Positions 1-8,357 of a stretch of 61,043 nt of DNA are shown one piece after another. Origin of the DNA: Acidimicrobiaceae bacterium (GTDB taxonomy: Bacteria > Actinomycetota > Acidimicrobiia > Acidimicrobiales > RAAP-2); assembly GCA_003133685.1 (NCBI GenBank), contig PKYQ01000025.1, forward strand, positions 29,515-90,557. The letters run 5' to 3'. The first letter of the stretch is position 1, and each line of letters begins with the position of its first letter. The translations under genes and the position numbers were made by a program. Below the pieces are notes generated by a model. The model was given only the letters and a program-made list of their open reading frames with translations. It did not search any database and was not told where the DNA came from.

Positions 1-237
1 GACCGATCCTTCGTGAGTCCCGAGCTGGAGAGCGAGCAGAACAGCACGCTGCTCGAGGCGATCGTCTCGCTCGGCCACAAACTTCATACCATCGTGCTCG
101 CCGAGGGTATCGAGACGCAAAAGCAACTTGAGCGCCTACGCAATCTCGACTGTCAGCTCGGCCAGGGTTTCCTCTTCTCACCCGCCGTGCCAGCCAGCGA
201 TGTGCAAATCGTGCGTAATAGGTTGGCCGGGAAGTAG
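1..237 (+). CDS. C-terminal end of an EAL-domain c-di-GMP phosphodiesterase (partial)
   Basis: Only the last 78 codons lie in the window; the reading frame is open through the left edge. The fragment begins in the conserved DRSFV block and contains AEGIET (the Glu-containing motif of the EAL active site) and the LGQGFLFS block that closes EAL domains. EAL enzymes hydrolyse cyclic di-GMP to pGpG and often end a longer sensor or GGDEF-EAL protein, but the sensory part is outside the window, so the signal sensed cannot be told. The next 385 bases carry no gene and the following gene is on the other strand, so this is the end of its transcription unit. Confidence 0.85.
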   Translation, partial: DRSFVSPELESEQNSTLLEAIVSLGHKLHTIVLAEGIETQKQLERLRNLDCQLGQGFLFSPAVPASDVQIVRNRLAGK

Positions 238-622
238 TAATCAAGGCATTCCTACTTGCGGTATCAACTGAACCTCCTCGCTACGCAGCGAAAGCCAGGC
301 TCAGGTGTAGCAACATCATTGTGAAAGTTCCAATTTGACTGCAGCGGATGCGGACCCTGCACTCGGTTGCAGGGCTGAAAGTCGGGACTATGCCGTGAGT
401 CAATCGTGATGATTCCAGCGATTGATGCTTCGACTATTGACTGTCGGGCGAACGTGGCACGAGCCCTTCGTTCGTTAGGTCCACGCGTTTTGAGAGTTGC
501 ACCGCGGTTTCCGCGGGGAGGACGTTCAAGATGTTCAAGTGCCAGGACAGTTTCGCGCGGGGGCCGCGACGATGATCCGTTTCATTAGGGGATATTGCAA
601 ATGTGTCCGGTCGCGGCGTAGA
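238..622. other. Intergenic stretch between convergent genes, no gene seen
   Basis: This gap separates the EAL gene (+) from the MBL-fold gene (-). Short open frames on the + strand here have no recognisable protein character and run on as antisense to the MBL gene. I see no convincing terminator hairpin or repeat. Confidence 0.6.
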
Positions 623-1348
623 TCAATCGATCGCTTCGGCAAGGCGAGCGTCGTACTCGTCAGCGAGTGCGAGCAGCGCCTTTGCCCCGTCGCCGGCAAA
701 GCACGAGCCATGCATCACGGCCAAGTTGTCGGGGGCGAGGCCGGCGAGGTTCCGAATGGTCGGCCCAGTCCGCGGTGTCAGGCATGTGGCCCCAAAGACA
801 TCTTCGGCCTGCGAGGCGGGTCCGACGATGTCATCGCTCGTAATGGCGGACGGGTCGCCGAGTTGGGTGAATAGATCGCCGCACAGGAGCGTCTTGGTCG
901 TCTCTTCAAACAACACCCGGGCTTCCCAGCCGTGGGGAACGTGCGGCGTGTCAATGTGGCGTACGCGGTGTTCTCCCAATTCGATGACTTGACCGTCGGC
1001 GAGCGGCACTGGCGCACGGTCGGCCAAGTCGTTGAACGACACCATGCACCCCAGAGCCCCGTGGGCCACCTCGGCGAGGGGCGCAGCAGCGAGCAGTTCA
1101 TTCATGGCGCCGCACTCGTCGGCCTCAAGGTGGCCGAAAGTGATCCAGCGAAGTCGCGCGAGGGGGGTGATCGTGGAAATGGCCGCGGCCACGAGAGGGA
1201 ACATAGTTCGGGGTCCGGTGTGGAACAGCAAGGGCTCATCGTCGTCGATGAGGTACTGGTTGAATGTGAAGCCGGTGGGTCCGACGCCGGGGACGAAGGT
1301 CGAAAGTCGATAGATGCGGTCCGCGACTTCATTGATGCGTGTTTCCAT
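623..1348 (-). CDS. MBL-fold metallo-hydrolase of the flavodiiron/ODP type
   Basis: A 241-residue protein with the metal-ligand pattern of the oxygen-binding MBL domain found in flavodiiron proteins. The sequence FGHLEADE gives the H-x-E-x-D set near residue 72, followed by His in VAHGALG, Asp in LCGDLFTQ and a final His in MHGSCFAGDG. There is no C-terminal flavodoxin domain, so it is a stand-alone ODP-like protein and not a complete FprA; a role in O2/NO handling or a hydrolytic role are both possible. It is the last gene of a three-gene minus-strand set (TetR, mycothiol-dependent enzyme, this gene), with a 33-base gap from its upstream neighbour. Function beyond the fold is an inference. 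Confidence 0.75.
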   Translation of the reverse strand: METRINEVADRIYRLSTFVPGVGPTGFTFNQYLIDDDEPLLFHTGPRTMFPLVAAAISTITPLARLRWITFGHLEADECGAMNELLAAAPLAEVAHGALGCMVSFNDLADRAPVPLADGQVIELGEHRVRHIDTPHVPHGWEARVLFEETTKTLLCGDLFTQLGDPSAITSDDIVGPASQAEDVFGATCLTPRTGPTIRNLAGLAPDNLAVMHGSCFAGDGAKALLALADEYDARLAEAID

Positions 1349-1381
1349 TGCTGTTCTCCTTGGTCGGTTCGCTGTGTTCGA

Positions 1382-2143
1382 TCAGAATGGGACGACGGTG
1401 GTGAGCAGACCGGTCGCGGGTACGCGGCCAGCGAGTGTGCGGCAGAATTCGACGGCGTCGATCGATAGGTGTTCTGTCCCGGGTAGGTCGGGCTCGTGGG
1501 CGTACGTCCGGCCGGCAGGGCCAGTGAGCTCGAGCACGAATGGCTGGCCATGGCGGCGCGCCCATTCAGCAACAACGTCGGCGATGATGCGAGCATCGTG
1601 GTCGGTGTTGAGCTCGAGTGACCGGCCGAGTGCGTGGGATAAGTCGACGCGGTGCATCCAAAGGTCACGTAGATATATGGTGTCAATGAGGTAGCCCATA
1701 TTCCAAGTTTCGAACACTGGGCCGTCGACAGCGAGTTTCGCATGATGGCGCACGAGCGCGGGTGTGCGCTCGCGTCCACGGACGGTCTTTGGCGCAACGG
1801 CCGCGAGACGCTCGACAATCTGCCGAGGACTGAGATCCATCCGCTCGTGTACCTGCACGGCTGACAATGCAGCTTCGAGCGGTCCGCCGTTTTGTTTGCG
1901 AAAGCTGCGAGCTCGCCGTAGTTGATGAATGTTCTCACGTAACGACGCGCCCGATTCACATGCGCCAAGCACGTGTTGATACATGGCCCGAACGTCCCAG
2001 GCGGGGCAGTCGGTGGCGGCTGACCACGCTCCATCGTCAAGGGATCGCAGCGATGCGAGCGTGTGCTCCAATTCGCGCGCCTGAAGGCTCATCGCCTCTG
2101 GATGACTTAACGATTCAATAGTTGCGACTTCGATCATCGTCAT
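1382..2143 (-). CDS. Maleylpyruvate isomerase / mycothiol-dependent enzyme family protein
   Basis: About 253 residues. The N-terminal half has the DinB-like four-helix pattern of mycothiol-dependent enzymes (DDGAWSAATDCPAWDVRAMYQHVLG, quoted in part: CPAWDVRAMYQHVLG), including the CPAWDVR segment and the metal-binding His typical of the family. The C-terminal half resembles the MDMPI C-terminal domain. The chosen ATG at 2143 overlaps the stop codon of the upstream TetR gene (ATGA), and an AAAGGGAT ribosome site lies just before it; the longer open frame would run 22 codons into the regulator. Coupling to TetR and to the MBL gene suggests a small detoxification unit. The substrate is unknown. 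Confidence 0.75.
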   Translation of the reverse strand: MTMIEVATIESLSHPEAMSLQARELEHTLASLRSLDDGAWSAATDCPAWDVRAMYQHVLGACESGASLRENIHQLRRARSFRKQNGGPLEAALSAVQVHERMDLSPRQIVERLAAVAPKTVRGRERTPALVRHHAKLAVDGPVFETWNMGYLIDTIYLRDLWMHRVDLSHALGRSLELNTDHDARIIADVVAEWARRHGQPFVLELTGPAGRTYAHEPDLPGTEHLSIDAVEFCRTLAGRVPATGLLTTVVPF

Positions 2144-2784
2144 GTTGAGATCCCTTTCGTTCGAGCCGGGCGAGATCCGGGTTTTCGCGAGCCACGTTTT
2201 GGCTGGCAATGGGCAATGAACATGTTCACCGATTCGTCGATGAGGCGTGTCCAGCGATCCCCTCCGGGGTCGTTAGAGATCTGCTGATCGACAAGACCGA
2301 TTATCAGTGCGGTCCATATGTCGCAATGGCGCTCTTCGGTGATTCCGTTGAGGACGAGCAGTTCGCGAACGCCCGCCAGTGCACGTACCGCGGGTGCGAA
2401 CGACTCGGGAGACGGTTCGAAGCCGGGGAGCGTACGTTGGAACAACAGTTGATACCGCGTTGGGGAACTGGTGCAGAACAGTGAAAACCGGTTTGCAATC
2501 GCCACGAGTAGTTCGCGTGGGTCGTCGCACTCGTACGGCTCGGCCATTTTTACTTCGAACTCGGTTGCCGCCCGGCCGAACATGGCGTCGTAAATGGCGT
2601 TCTTTGAATCAAAATAGGCGTACACCGTTGGCGCCGTTATTCCCGCCCGACCGGCCAAATCTCGTAGCGACAAACCAGCGAGGCCCTCTTCGATCACCAA
2701 TGACCAGGCGGCATCGATAATTGCCTCGTGAGCGGAGTGTCGGCGGCCTTCTCGCCAATCGGTTTTTGACGGTGTATTGATCAT
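2140..2784 (-). CDS. TetR/AcrR family transcriptional regulator
   Basis: About 214 residues with a typical N-terminal TetR DNA-binding domain: AHEAIIDAAW, then the helix-turn-helix LSLRDLAGRAGITAPTVYAYF, then DSKNAIYDAMF. The C-terminal ligand domain is of the type that reads like TetR_C_13/WHG families (LLFQRTLPGFEPS). An alternative GTG start exists at 2802. It heads an operon with a mycothiol-dependent enzyme (ATGA overlap) and an MBL protein, and probably represses them. A short inverted repeat at its own 5' end (2801-2818) is a candidate operator. Confidence 0.85.
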   Translation of the reverse strand: MINTPSKTDWREGRRHSAHEAIIDAAWSLVIEEGLAGLSLRDLAGRAGITAPTVYAYFDSKNAIYDAMFGRAATEFEVKMAEPYECDDPRELLVAIANRFSLFCTSSPTRYQLLFQRTLPGFEPSPESFAPAVRALAGVRELLVLNGITEERHCDIWTALIIGLVDQQISNDPGGDRWTRLIDESVNMFIAHCQPKRGSRKPGSRPARTKGIST

Positions 2785-2800
2785 CGTTCGTAATAGTTTC

Positions 2801-2818
2801 ACAATGTTAAAGTATTGT
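2801..2818. promoter_or_regulatory. Candidate TetR operator (ACAAT-N8-ATTGT)
   Basis: Five-base perfect inverted arms, ACAAT and ATTGT, flank an AT-rich 8-base spacer directly upstream of the TetR gene. Position and size fit TetR autoregulation, but the arms are short and chance cannot be excluded. Confidence 0.35.
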
Positions 2819-3021
2819 CAAGTACGGTTAAAGGATGGACGTTACGAAAGGGGGCGGCTGAAGGTTGGCCAGGTACTCAAGTCCCAATCCGCTGTCGCTC
2901 TGCACGATCCCGAGTGCGTTGTACCGACTGCTAGTGAACCTGGTAGCAACACCAAACCTCCGACGGTTCCGCTACTACTGTTCAACCGAAAGCGGACGCT
3001 ACCCGTCCCAACCGTAAGAGG

Positions 3022-3462
3022 ATGGATATGTTCGAACCGATAAAGTGCTCGCCAGGTCGACGGTTGCGCGACAAGACGACCGCACTCATCTTGACCGGGA
3101 TGGTTCTTTTTGGTGCGGTGGTGATGGTCTCCCCGGCCACGGCCAGTGCTGGCGCGGCGTCGAATACCTTCACGTTCAAGGGCGCCTACAGTGGAACGCT
3201 CAAACTCACACCCTCATCTTTTAACTGCTCTTTCGGCAAAGCGTACAGTGGCAAGGGGTTCCTGGTGACCCTCTCTCACATGAAGGGGACCATCACGGGC
3301 GCGGGGAAGGGTGCGTGGGCTTTTGGGGCCTACCCCTCCAAGAAGGGAACGACGCACGTGGGCGCGGCAAACGTGAAGTCGCTCACCGACGCGTCGTTCC
3401 AAAGCAGCGGCTTGATAGTCGTCGCGAGCAATTGCATCACTCCCATCTCACCCCAGGAGTAG
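3022..3462 (+). CDS. Small secreted protein of unknown function
   Basis: About 146 residues, not recognised. Residues 1-20 are basic (RRLRDK), followed by a hydrophobic stretch (ALILTGMVLFGAVVMV) and an A-x-A-like cleavage region (ATASAGA) near residue 45, so export by a Sec signal peptide is likely. The mature part is rich in Gly, Thr, Ser and Lys with two cysteines (NCSFGKAYSGKG and ASNCITP) that could form one disulfide. An AAGAGG ribosome site is better spaced for the in-frame ATG at 3028. It is transcribed alone, divergently from the TetR operon. Confidence 0.6.
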   Translation: MDMFEPIKCSPGRRLRDKTTALILTGMVLFGAVVMVSPATASAGAASNTFTFKGAYSGTLKLTPSSFNCSFGKAYSGKGFLVTLSHMKGTITGAGKGAWAFGAYPSKKGTTHVGAANVKSLTDASFQSSGLIVVASNCITPISPQE

Positions 3463-3512
3463 CGGTGCCCCGCAGCTCACAGACGAAGCAGTTAATGGTT
3501 AATTGACTCGTC

Positions 3513-4154
3513 TCACTCCGGCCGAAGTGACGCTTTGTGAGTCGCTAGAACCTTGTCGAGGCTCGCGGGGCTGAGAGCGCGGTGGGGGAGATCGGCGGCG
3601 GCGGGCCGCATGCCGGCGATCAAGAGGTCGAGGTGGCGTCGCCACGCATCCGGAGCGACGGGAAGCGTTGCTTCGAGGACGCCAAGCAAGGAAAACATTG
3701 CGAGTGACAGGTCGGTGCTGGTGAGGTCGTGGCGAATGAGGCCATGCTTCTTCGCGTCGACGAGAAGTCGGGCGATGAGTTGACGGACGGTCTTCACCAT
3801 TTCATGGTCGGTGTTCCAAAGTCGCCGCAGGTACCCCGCGTGCTCAGCTTGATAGGCGCTGGACGCCTCTAAAAACCTTTCGAGACCGACGCCGTCCGGT
3901 GACCTGACGGCGTCGCGGGCCATTTGAATGGTGGTACTGAGGATTTCGCGGATGAGGGCGTCGACGAGTGCTTCCTTGGTGGGAAAGCGCCGGTAGAGCG
4001 TACCGATACCGACACCCGCGACACGCGCAATCTCGGTGACACTGGCGTCCATGCCCTGTTCGTTAAATACCTGCACGGCCGCGGTGAGAAGTTGCTGGCG
4101 GTGTTGCGCGGCGTCCTTGCGCAGGGGTCGCTCCGCGTTGGTGATCTTGGTCAT
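3513..4154 (-). CDS. TetR/AcrR family regulator of the adjacent MFS exporter
   Basis: About 213 residues from the ATG at 4154 (a longer frame overlaps the MFS gene). The N-terminal helix-turn-helix block reads ASVTEIARVAGVGIGTLYRRF, followed by PTKEALVDAL; this GVGIGTLYRRFPT pattern matches the TetR subfamily also seen in the regulator at 44276-44845. It lies 7 bases downstream of the MFS stop codon, in the same transcription unit. Two copies of a 16-base palindrome sit ahead of the MFS gene, so autoregulated repression of the exporter by this protein is the simplest reading. Confidence 0.85.
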   Translation of the reverse strand: MTKITNAERPLRKDAAQHRQQLLTAAVQVFNEQGMDASVTEIARVAGVGIGTLYRRFPTKEALVDALIREILSTTIQMARDAVRSPDGVGLERFLEASSAYQAEHAGYLRRLWNTDHEMVKTVRQLIARLLVDAKKHGLIRHDLTSTDLSLAMFSLLGVLEATLPVAPDAWRRHLDLLIAGMRPAAADLPHRALSPASLDKVLATHKASLRPE

Positions 4155-4161
4155 GAGCAGG

Positions 4162-5631
4162 TCACTCGGATTCGTCGCCGACGAGCGTGCCACCAGCGAC
4201 CATGCCGAGTTCGGCGTGGGGCATCGTGGCCTCGGTCATTGACGCGGGCGGGCGCAGCCTTCCGGGAACGAAGAAGGCGGCGATCGTCGCGGCAATCGCG
4301 GCGACGGTCAACAGCGCAAAACCGTGGGTGTAGCCAGACTCACGGGGGTACGAACCCGCGCGCATGCCCGAGGTCACGATGCTGCTCATGACCGCTGCGC
4401 CAATCGAACCGCCAATGGTACGCACGTTGGCGTTCATGCCACTCGCGACGCCCGTCTGCTCCGGCGGAACCGCCACCACGACGAGGGCCGACATCGACGC
4501 GAAGGCGAGACCGAAGCCGATGCCTTCGACGACCATGGCCAGGAGAATCTGCCACTGGGCGGCGTGGGCGAAGGTGAGGAGTGCGAAGGTGATTATGCCG
4601 ACCAGAAGTCCGGTGACGAGCACGGACTTACTGCCGAAGCGCTTCGAGAGGGGTCCCGACAACATGCCAAAGGCGAACATGAACACGCTCGACGGCAGCA
4701 GGATCAGTCCCGAGTGGGTGATACTCACGCCGAAGCCGTAGCCCGCTGAGGTTGGAGTCTGCAGGAACTCGGGCAGGAACGCGAAGACCGCGTACATCCC
4801 GACACCGAGCAGCAGCGCCACGAGGTTCGTCGTCCACACGGCGGGAATCCTCATCATGTTCATGTCGATCAAGGGGTGTGCGGAACGTGCTTCGACGACG
4901 ACCCACACGACGGCGAGGACGACCGCGCCAATCAAGAGACCGATGACACTCGTCGACCCCCAGCCCCACGTTGGCGCCTCGCTGATGCCGAGTATCAGGG
5001 CGACGAGCCACGCCGAGAGCAGGACCACGCCCGGCCAGCTGATCTTTCCGAGGGTGCGAACTTGCGACTCCGGAATGACGAGATGCGCGGCGACCACGGT
5101 CAAGGCCATCACGATCATCGGAATCCAGAACAGCCAGTGGTAGTCGAGCGCGTCGACGATGGGTCCGGCCAGCACGATGCCGAGTCCGGCGCCCGCCGCG
5201 GCCAAGGCCGCGATGACGCCGATGGCGCCCATCACCTTCTCCTTCGGGAACTCGTCGCGGATGAGCCCGAAGGACAGGGGGAGGACACCACCACCGACGC
5301 CCTGGATGACTCGCGCCACGATCATCAACGTGATTGAGCTCGCGACCGCGGCTAAGAGAGATCCGACCGTGAGTGCCACCAACGTCATGACGAGCAGTCG
5401 TTCCTTGCCGTGCATGTCGCCGAGTCGGCCCATGATGGGCGTGAAGATGGCCGCCGACAATAGGTAGGCGGTGAGTACCCACGTGACGGAGTTCTGCGAG
5501 GTATGCAGTCCCGCTCGGATAGTGGGCAGCACCGGAATCACCAATGACTGCAGCAATGCGTAGCCCCCGACCGCGAGGGCCAATACGGCGTACGTGGCCT
5601 GATACGGCCTCCGGGACTTCTCTACCGCCAT
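4162..5631 (-). CDS. MFS drug exporter, DHA2 (14-TMS) family
   Basis: About 489 residues from the ATG at 5631. It carries the DHA2/EmrB-QacA signatures: VTWVLTAYLLSAAIFTPIMG in TM2, GRLGDMHGKERLLV (motif A loop), VIQGVGGGVLPLSFGLI (motif B/C region), and repeated hydrophobic spans to the end. The role is proton-driven export of small amphipathic compounds from the cytoplasmic membrane. The longer frame to 5700 runs through the operator region and is rejected as start. A TetR regulator follows 7 bases downstream, and paired palindromes precede the gene. Confidence 0.85.
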   Translation of the reverse strand: MAVEKSRRPYQATYAVLALAVGGYALLQSLVIPVLPTIRAGLHTSQNSVTWVLTAYLLSAAIFTPIMGRLGDMHGKERLLVMTLVALTVGSLLAAVASSITLMIVARVIQGVGGGVLPLSFGLIRDEFPKEKVMGAIGVIAALAAAGAGLGIVLAGPIVDALDYHWLFWIPMIVMALTVVAAHLVIPESQVRTLGKISWPGVVLLSAWLVALILGISEAPTWGWGSTSVIGLLIGAVVLAVVWVVVEARSAHPLIDMNMMRIPAVWTTNLVALLLGVGMYAVFAFLPEFLQTPTSAGYGFGVSITHSGLILLPSSVFMFAFGMLSGPLSKRFGSKSVLVTGLLVGIITFALLTFAHAAQWQILLAMVVEGIGFGLAFASMSALVVVAVPPEQTGVASGMNANVRTIGGSIGAAVMSSIVTSGMRAGSYPRESGYTHGFALLTVAAIAATIAAFFVPGRLRPPASMTEATMPHAELGMVAGGTLVGDESE

Positions 5632-5652
5632 GGCTGACCCCTGATGTCTAAG

Positions 5653-5707
5653 CGGAGTGATCGCTCCGTATAATGACACTATACGGTGAAACGGAGACAA
5701 CGCTCCG
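5653..5707. promoter_or_regulatory. Two copies of a CGGAG-N6-CTCCG operator flanking a CCGTATA-N7-TATACGG palindrome
   Basis: The sites at 5653-5668 and 5692-5707 share CGGAG-N6-CTCCG, with spacers TGATCG and ACAACG, and are centred 39 bases apart. Between them, CCGTATA (5666-5672) and TATACGG (5680-5686) form another perfect inverted repeat. The whole block lies 22-76 bases upstream of the MFS start codon. Paired sites of this kind fit cooperative binding by the TetR protein encoded downstream. Any promoter elements inside are not clear enough to name. Confidence 0.65.
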
Positions 5708-5964
5708 CTTAAGAATCACCAGTGTTGTGACTCGTCGCGCGCGAGCATTCGCTCAATCACGATCTGATGATTGCTCCAAGAGGATGAGGTGTAGAGCGAT
5801 CGTTGTCGTGATCGCCGGGCTCTCTTCGATGGGGTTCCGACAAGAAGAAGACATTCGTGGAAGTTGTCGTGGAGAAACAGGGGGACGGCGACCGGCTTTA
5901 AAGAGGAGCGGTCTCGCCGAGCGTCCTGATTGCCAGACGAACTAACTCAGATTAATCTCACTCC

Positions 5965-6834
5965 ATGCCGACTACAACAGCCAATGGGATCAGGATTGCG
6001 TACGACTCATTCGGCGACCCCGCGTCCCCACCGGTCTTATTGATCATGGGACTCGGCGCGCAGATGACGTTGTGGGATCCAGAGTTCTGCCAAGCGATAG
6101 CGGACCGAGGATATTACGTGATTCGATTTGACAATCGCGATATCGGACTGTCCACGTGGTTCGATGACGCCGGCTCAGTCGAACTCAGCGACGTCATGTC
6201 CGGCGCCGTCGGTGCGTCCTATTCACTCGCGGACATGGCGGCAGACACGGCTGGTCTCCTCGACGCACTCGGCATAGAATCGGCGCACATCGTCGGCGCC
6301 TCGATGGGCGGAATGATCGCCCAAAGCTTCGCAATTGATTACCCGACAAAGACTCGCACTCTCACTTCGATCATGTCGACGACCGGTGACCCGGCGGTTG
6401 GTCAACCGTCGCCCGAAGCGCTCGGTGCGTTATTGGCTCCGGCGCCGACTTCGCGCGAAGAGGCGATCGAGCGTGGGGTGTTGCTCTGGAAGGTGATCGG
6501 TTCGCCGGGTTACCCCTCTGATGAGTCCCGCACTCGTGAGCGTGCCGCATCGGACTATGACCGTGCATTCCATCCCGCTGGAGTGGTCCGCCAAGTCGCG
6601 GCAATCTTCACGCAGCCCGATCGCACCGCGGCCCTGCGATCGGTGAGTGCGCCGACGCTCGTCATCCACGGAGCTGAGGATCCGCTGGTCGATCCGTCGG
6701 GGGGCCACGCTACGGCCGACGCGGTCCCCAACGCGAAACTCAAGATCGTGCCTGGCATGGGTCACGATCTTCCCTCCGCGCTGAACAGTGAAATCATCGG
6801 CTCGCTCGCGGAGCACTTCGCACGCGTTGATTAG
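5965..6834 (+). CDS. Alpha/beta-hydrolase
   Basis: A 289-residue hydrolase. It opens with the beta-strand/oxyanion block LLIMGLGAQMTLWD. The nucleophile elbow is GASMGG (Ser near residue 114), the acidic residue is in VIHGAEDPLVD, and the catalytic His is in GMGHDLP near the C-terminus. Length and motif order match monomeric esterase / haloperoxidase-like hydrolases of the aromatic-degradation type. It stands alone on the + strand between a long leader and an oppositely oriented gene. The substrate cannot be inferred. Confidence 0.85.
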   Translation: MPTTTANGIRIAYDSFGDPASPPVLLIMGLGAQMTLWDPEFCQAIADRGYYVIRFDNRDIGLSTWFDDAGSVELSDVMSGAVGASYSLADMAADTAGLLDALGIESAHIVGASMGGMIAQSFAIDYPTKTRTLTSIMSTTGDPAVGQPSPEALGALLAPAPTSREEAIERGVLLWKVIGSPGYPSDESRTRERAASDYDRAFHPAGVVRQVAAIFTQPDRTAALRSVSAPTLVIHGAEDPLVDPSGGHATADAVPNAKLKIVPGMGHDLPSALNSEIIGSLAEHFARVD

Positions 6835-7055
6835 GTGCTCGAACAATTCAAGGTTGCTTCATCAATCGCCCTCGAGGTGCGAACGCGGGTCGAATGCCCT
6901 CGGCCAGAGCATTGCCAGTCGCCGGTACCACGATTATGCGTCGACGACGAGCGGGGTCGATATGAACGTTAAATGTGTGCCACCCTGCGCCAAAGAGTCT
7001 CAAATTTCGCGACTCGTCACTAATAAATGACTATCGGCACTGCCTTCGACACGAG

Positions 7056-8006
7056 TCAGGGAATCAAAATAATTTTGCCGTGCGCGTGACCGGCAGCGAG
7101 TTGCCGGTGAGCGGCGGCGGCCTCAATCAGCGGGTACGTCGCCGCAATAAACACTCGCAGGGAACCTTCCTCCACTCGTCGAATCAGTTCAAGTCGCGCC
7201 GCCGACCGGATCTCGACGCCGGCGTCCGCTCCGGGACCGCCACCGAGTGCCTGTACGCCATTCGAGCTACTTCGAGCAGAAGAAACAATCGTCGCGATCC
7301 GTTCGCGGTTCGCGACCAGTGCCACTGAAACGTCGACTGCTTCGTCAGTGCCGACCAGATCGATGGCGGCGGTGACGCCCGTCGGCGCGAGGGCGCGAAT
7401 TCGCTCGATCAGCCCATCGCCATAGACAACCGGCTCGACGCCCAGACTGCGAAGTCGTTCTTGCTGGCTCTCACTCGCGGTTCCGATCACTCGGACGCCG
7501 TCCGCTACCGCAATTTGCACGGCCATCAGGCCAACGCCCCCGGCCGCACCATGCACTAACAACGTGTCTCCAGCGGTCGATTTAGTCGCCCGCAGCGCGT
7601 GGATTGCGGTGACGCCCGTCAGCATCAATCCGCTCGCCTCTTCGAAGGACATTGTCGAGGGTTTCGCCAGCACACTGCTGGCCGGGCTCAGAAGACCGCT
7701 GGCGTAGGCGCCGGACGCGCTATAGACAATGACTTCGTCTCCAACAGCGATTCGCCCGCTCGGTCCTTCGAGTTCGCCACTAACCTCGGTGACGATTCCC
7801 GCAGCCTCAAAGCCAAGTGCGATAGGAAGATTGGATGGGTCGTCACCGTACGCACCGCTATAGAGCTTGTAGTCAACTGGATTGGTTCCCGCCGCGCGAA
7901 CCTCGATCAGTACCTGGTCGGGTCCTGGATCGTTGAGACTGGACTCGACCACCGAAAGGACTTCTGGTCCGCCGTAGGCGGCCGCGACGACCGAAGTTAT
8001 CTCCAT
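7056..8006 (-). CDS. NADP-dependent zinc-free alcohol dehydrogenase / quinone oxidoreductase
   Basis: About 316 residues from the ATG at 8006. This start places MEITSVVAAAYGGPEVL at the N-terminus, as in medium-chain quinone oxidoreductases; the longer frame to 8192 adds 62 residues without family character. The GroES-like domain (residues 1-120) has no catalytic zinc cysteines. The nucleotide-binding domain carries LLVHGAAGGVGLMAVQIA near residue 145. The role is likely NADPH-dependent reduction of quinones or enones. It is divergent from the epimerase gene, with 351 bases between. Confidence 0.85.
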   Translation of the reverse strand: MEITSVVAAAYGGPEVLSVVESSLNDPGPDQVLIEVRAAGTNPVDYKLYSGAYGDDPSNLPIALGFEAAGIVTEVSGELEGPSGRIAVGDEVIVYSASGAYASGLLSPASSVLAKPSTMSFEEASGLMLTGVTAIHALRATKSTAGDTLLVHGAAGGVGLMAVQIAVADGVRVIGTASESQQERLRSLGVEPVVYGDGLIERIRALAPTGVTAAIDLVGTDEAVDVSVALVANRERIATIVSSARSSSNGVQALGGGPGADAGVEIRSAARLELIRRVEEGSLRVFIAATYPLIEAAAAHRQLAAGHAHGKIILIP

Positions 8007-8357
8007 ACGGTGAAGGTTATAGGGAGCGACGCCGCCCGAGCGCAGTCCACCTTCGCGCTTCATGCAGTAATGGTCGCCACGATTGGGCTGAGTCGGCGCG
8101 CCGGTACACGCCGGACAATCGTGGAAGAAGGAGTTTGACTCAATCAACCTGGCAGTCGGGACTGTTCGGTGCGTCGCGCTCATAACGAGCACGATCCCGG
8201 GGGGAGATCGTCACTCCAGTGCCGCGCACTCGTGACCGTCCAACGGGCGCAGCGCATTGTGCTGACCACGCGAGGGCGCCATGTCGTCACCGCCTTGCGC
8301 AGGTGATAGGCCTTCATAGTGTAAATCCATGTTGAATTTTGATGAGGAGTGGTGGCC
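8007..8357. other. Divergent intergenic region
   Basis: It separates the start codons of the oxidoreductase (-) and the epimerase (+), so it must hold both promoters. A strong GAGGAG ribosome site at 8344-8349 serves the epimerase. I see no clear palindromic operator. Confidence 0.6.

Noticed and set aside
406-992. Plus-strand frames over 406-992
   Set aside because: They overlap the MBL gene on the opposite strand, which carries all metal-ligand motifs; the plus frames have no recognisable protein features.
5673-5945. Ninety-codon plus-strand frame between the MFS operators and the hydrolase
   Set aside because: It starts inside the operator block, has no family likeness and irregular composition, and no ribosome site is seen.
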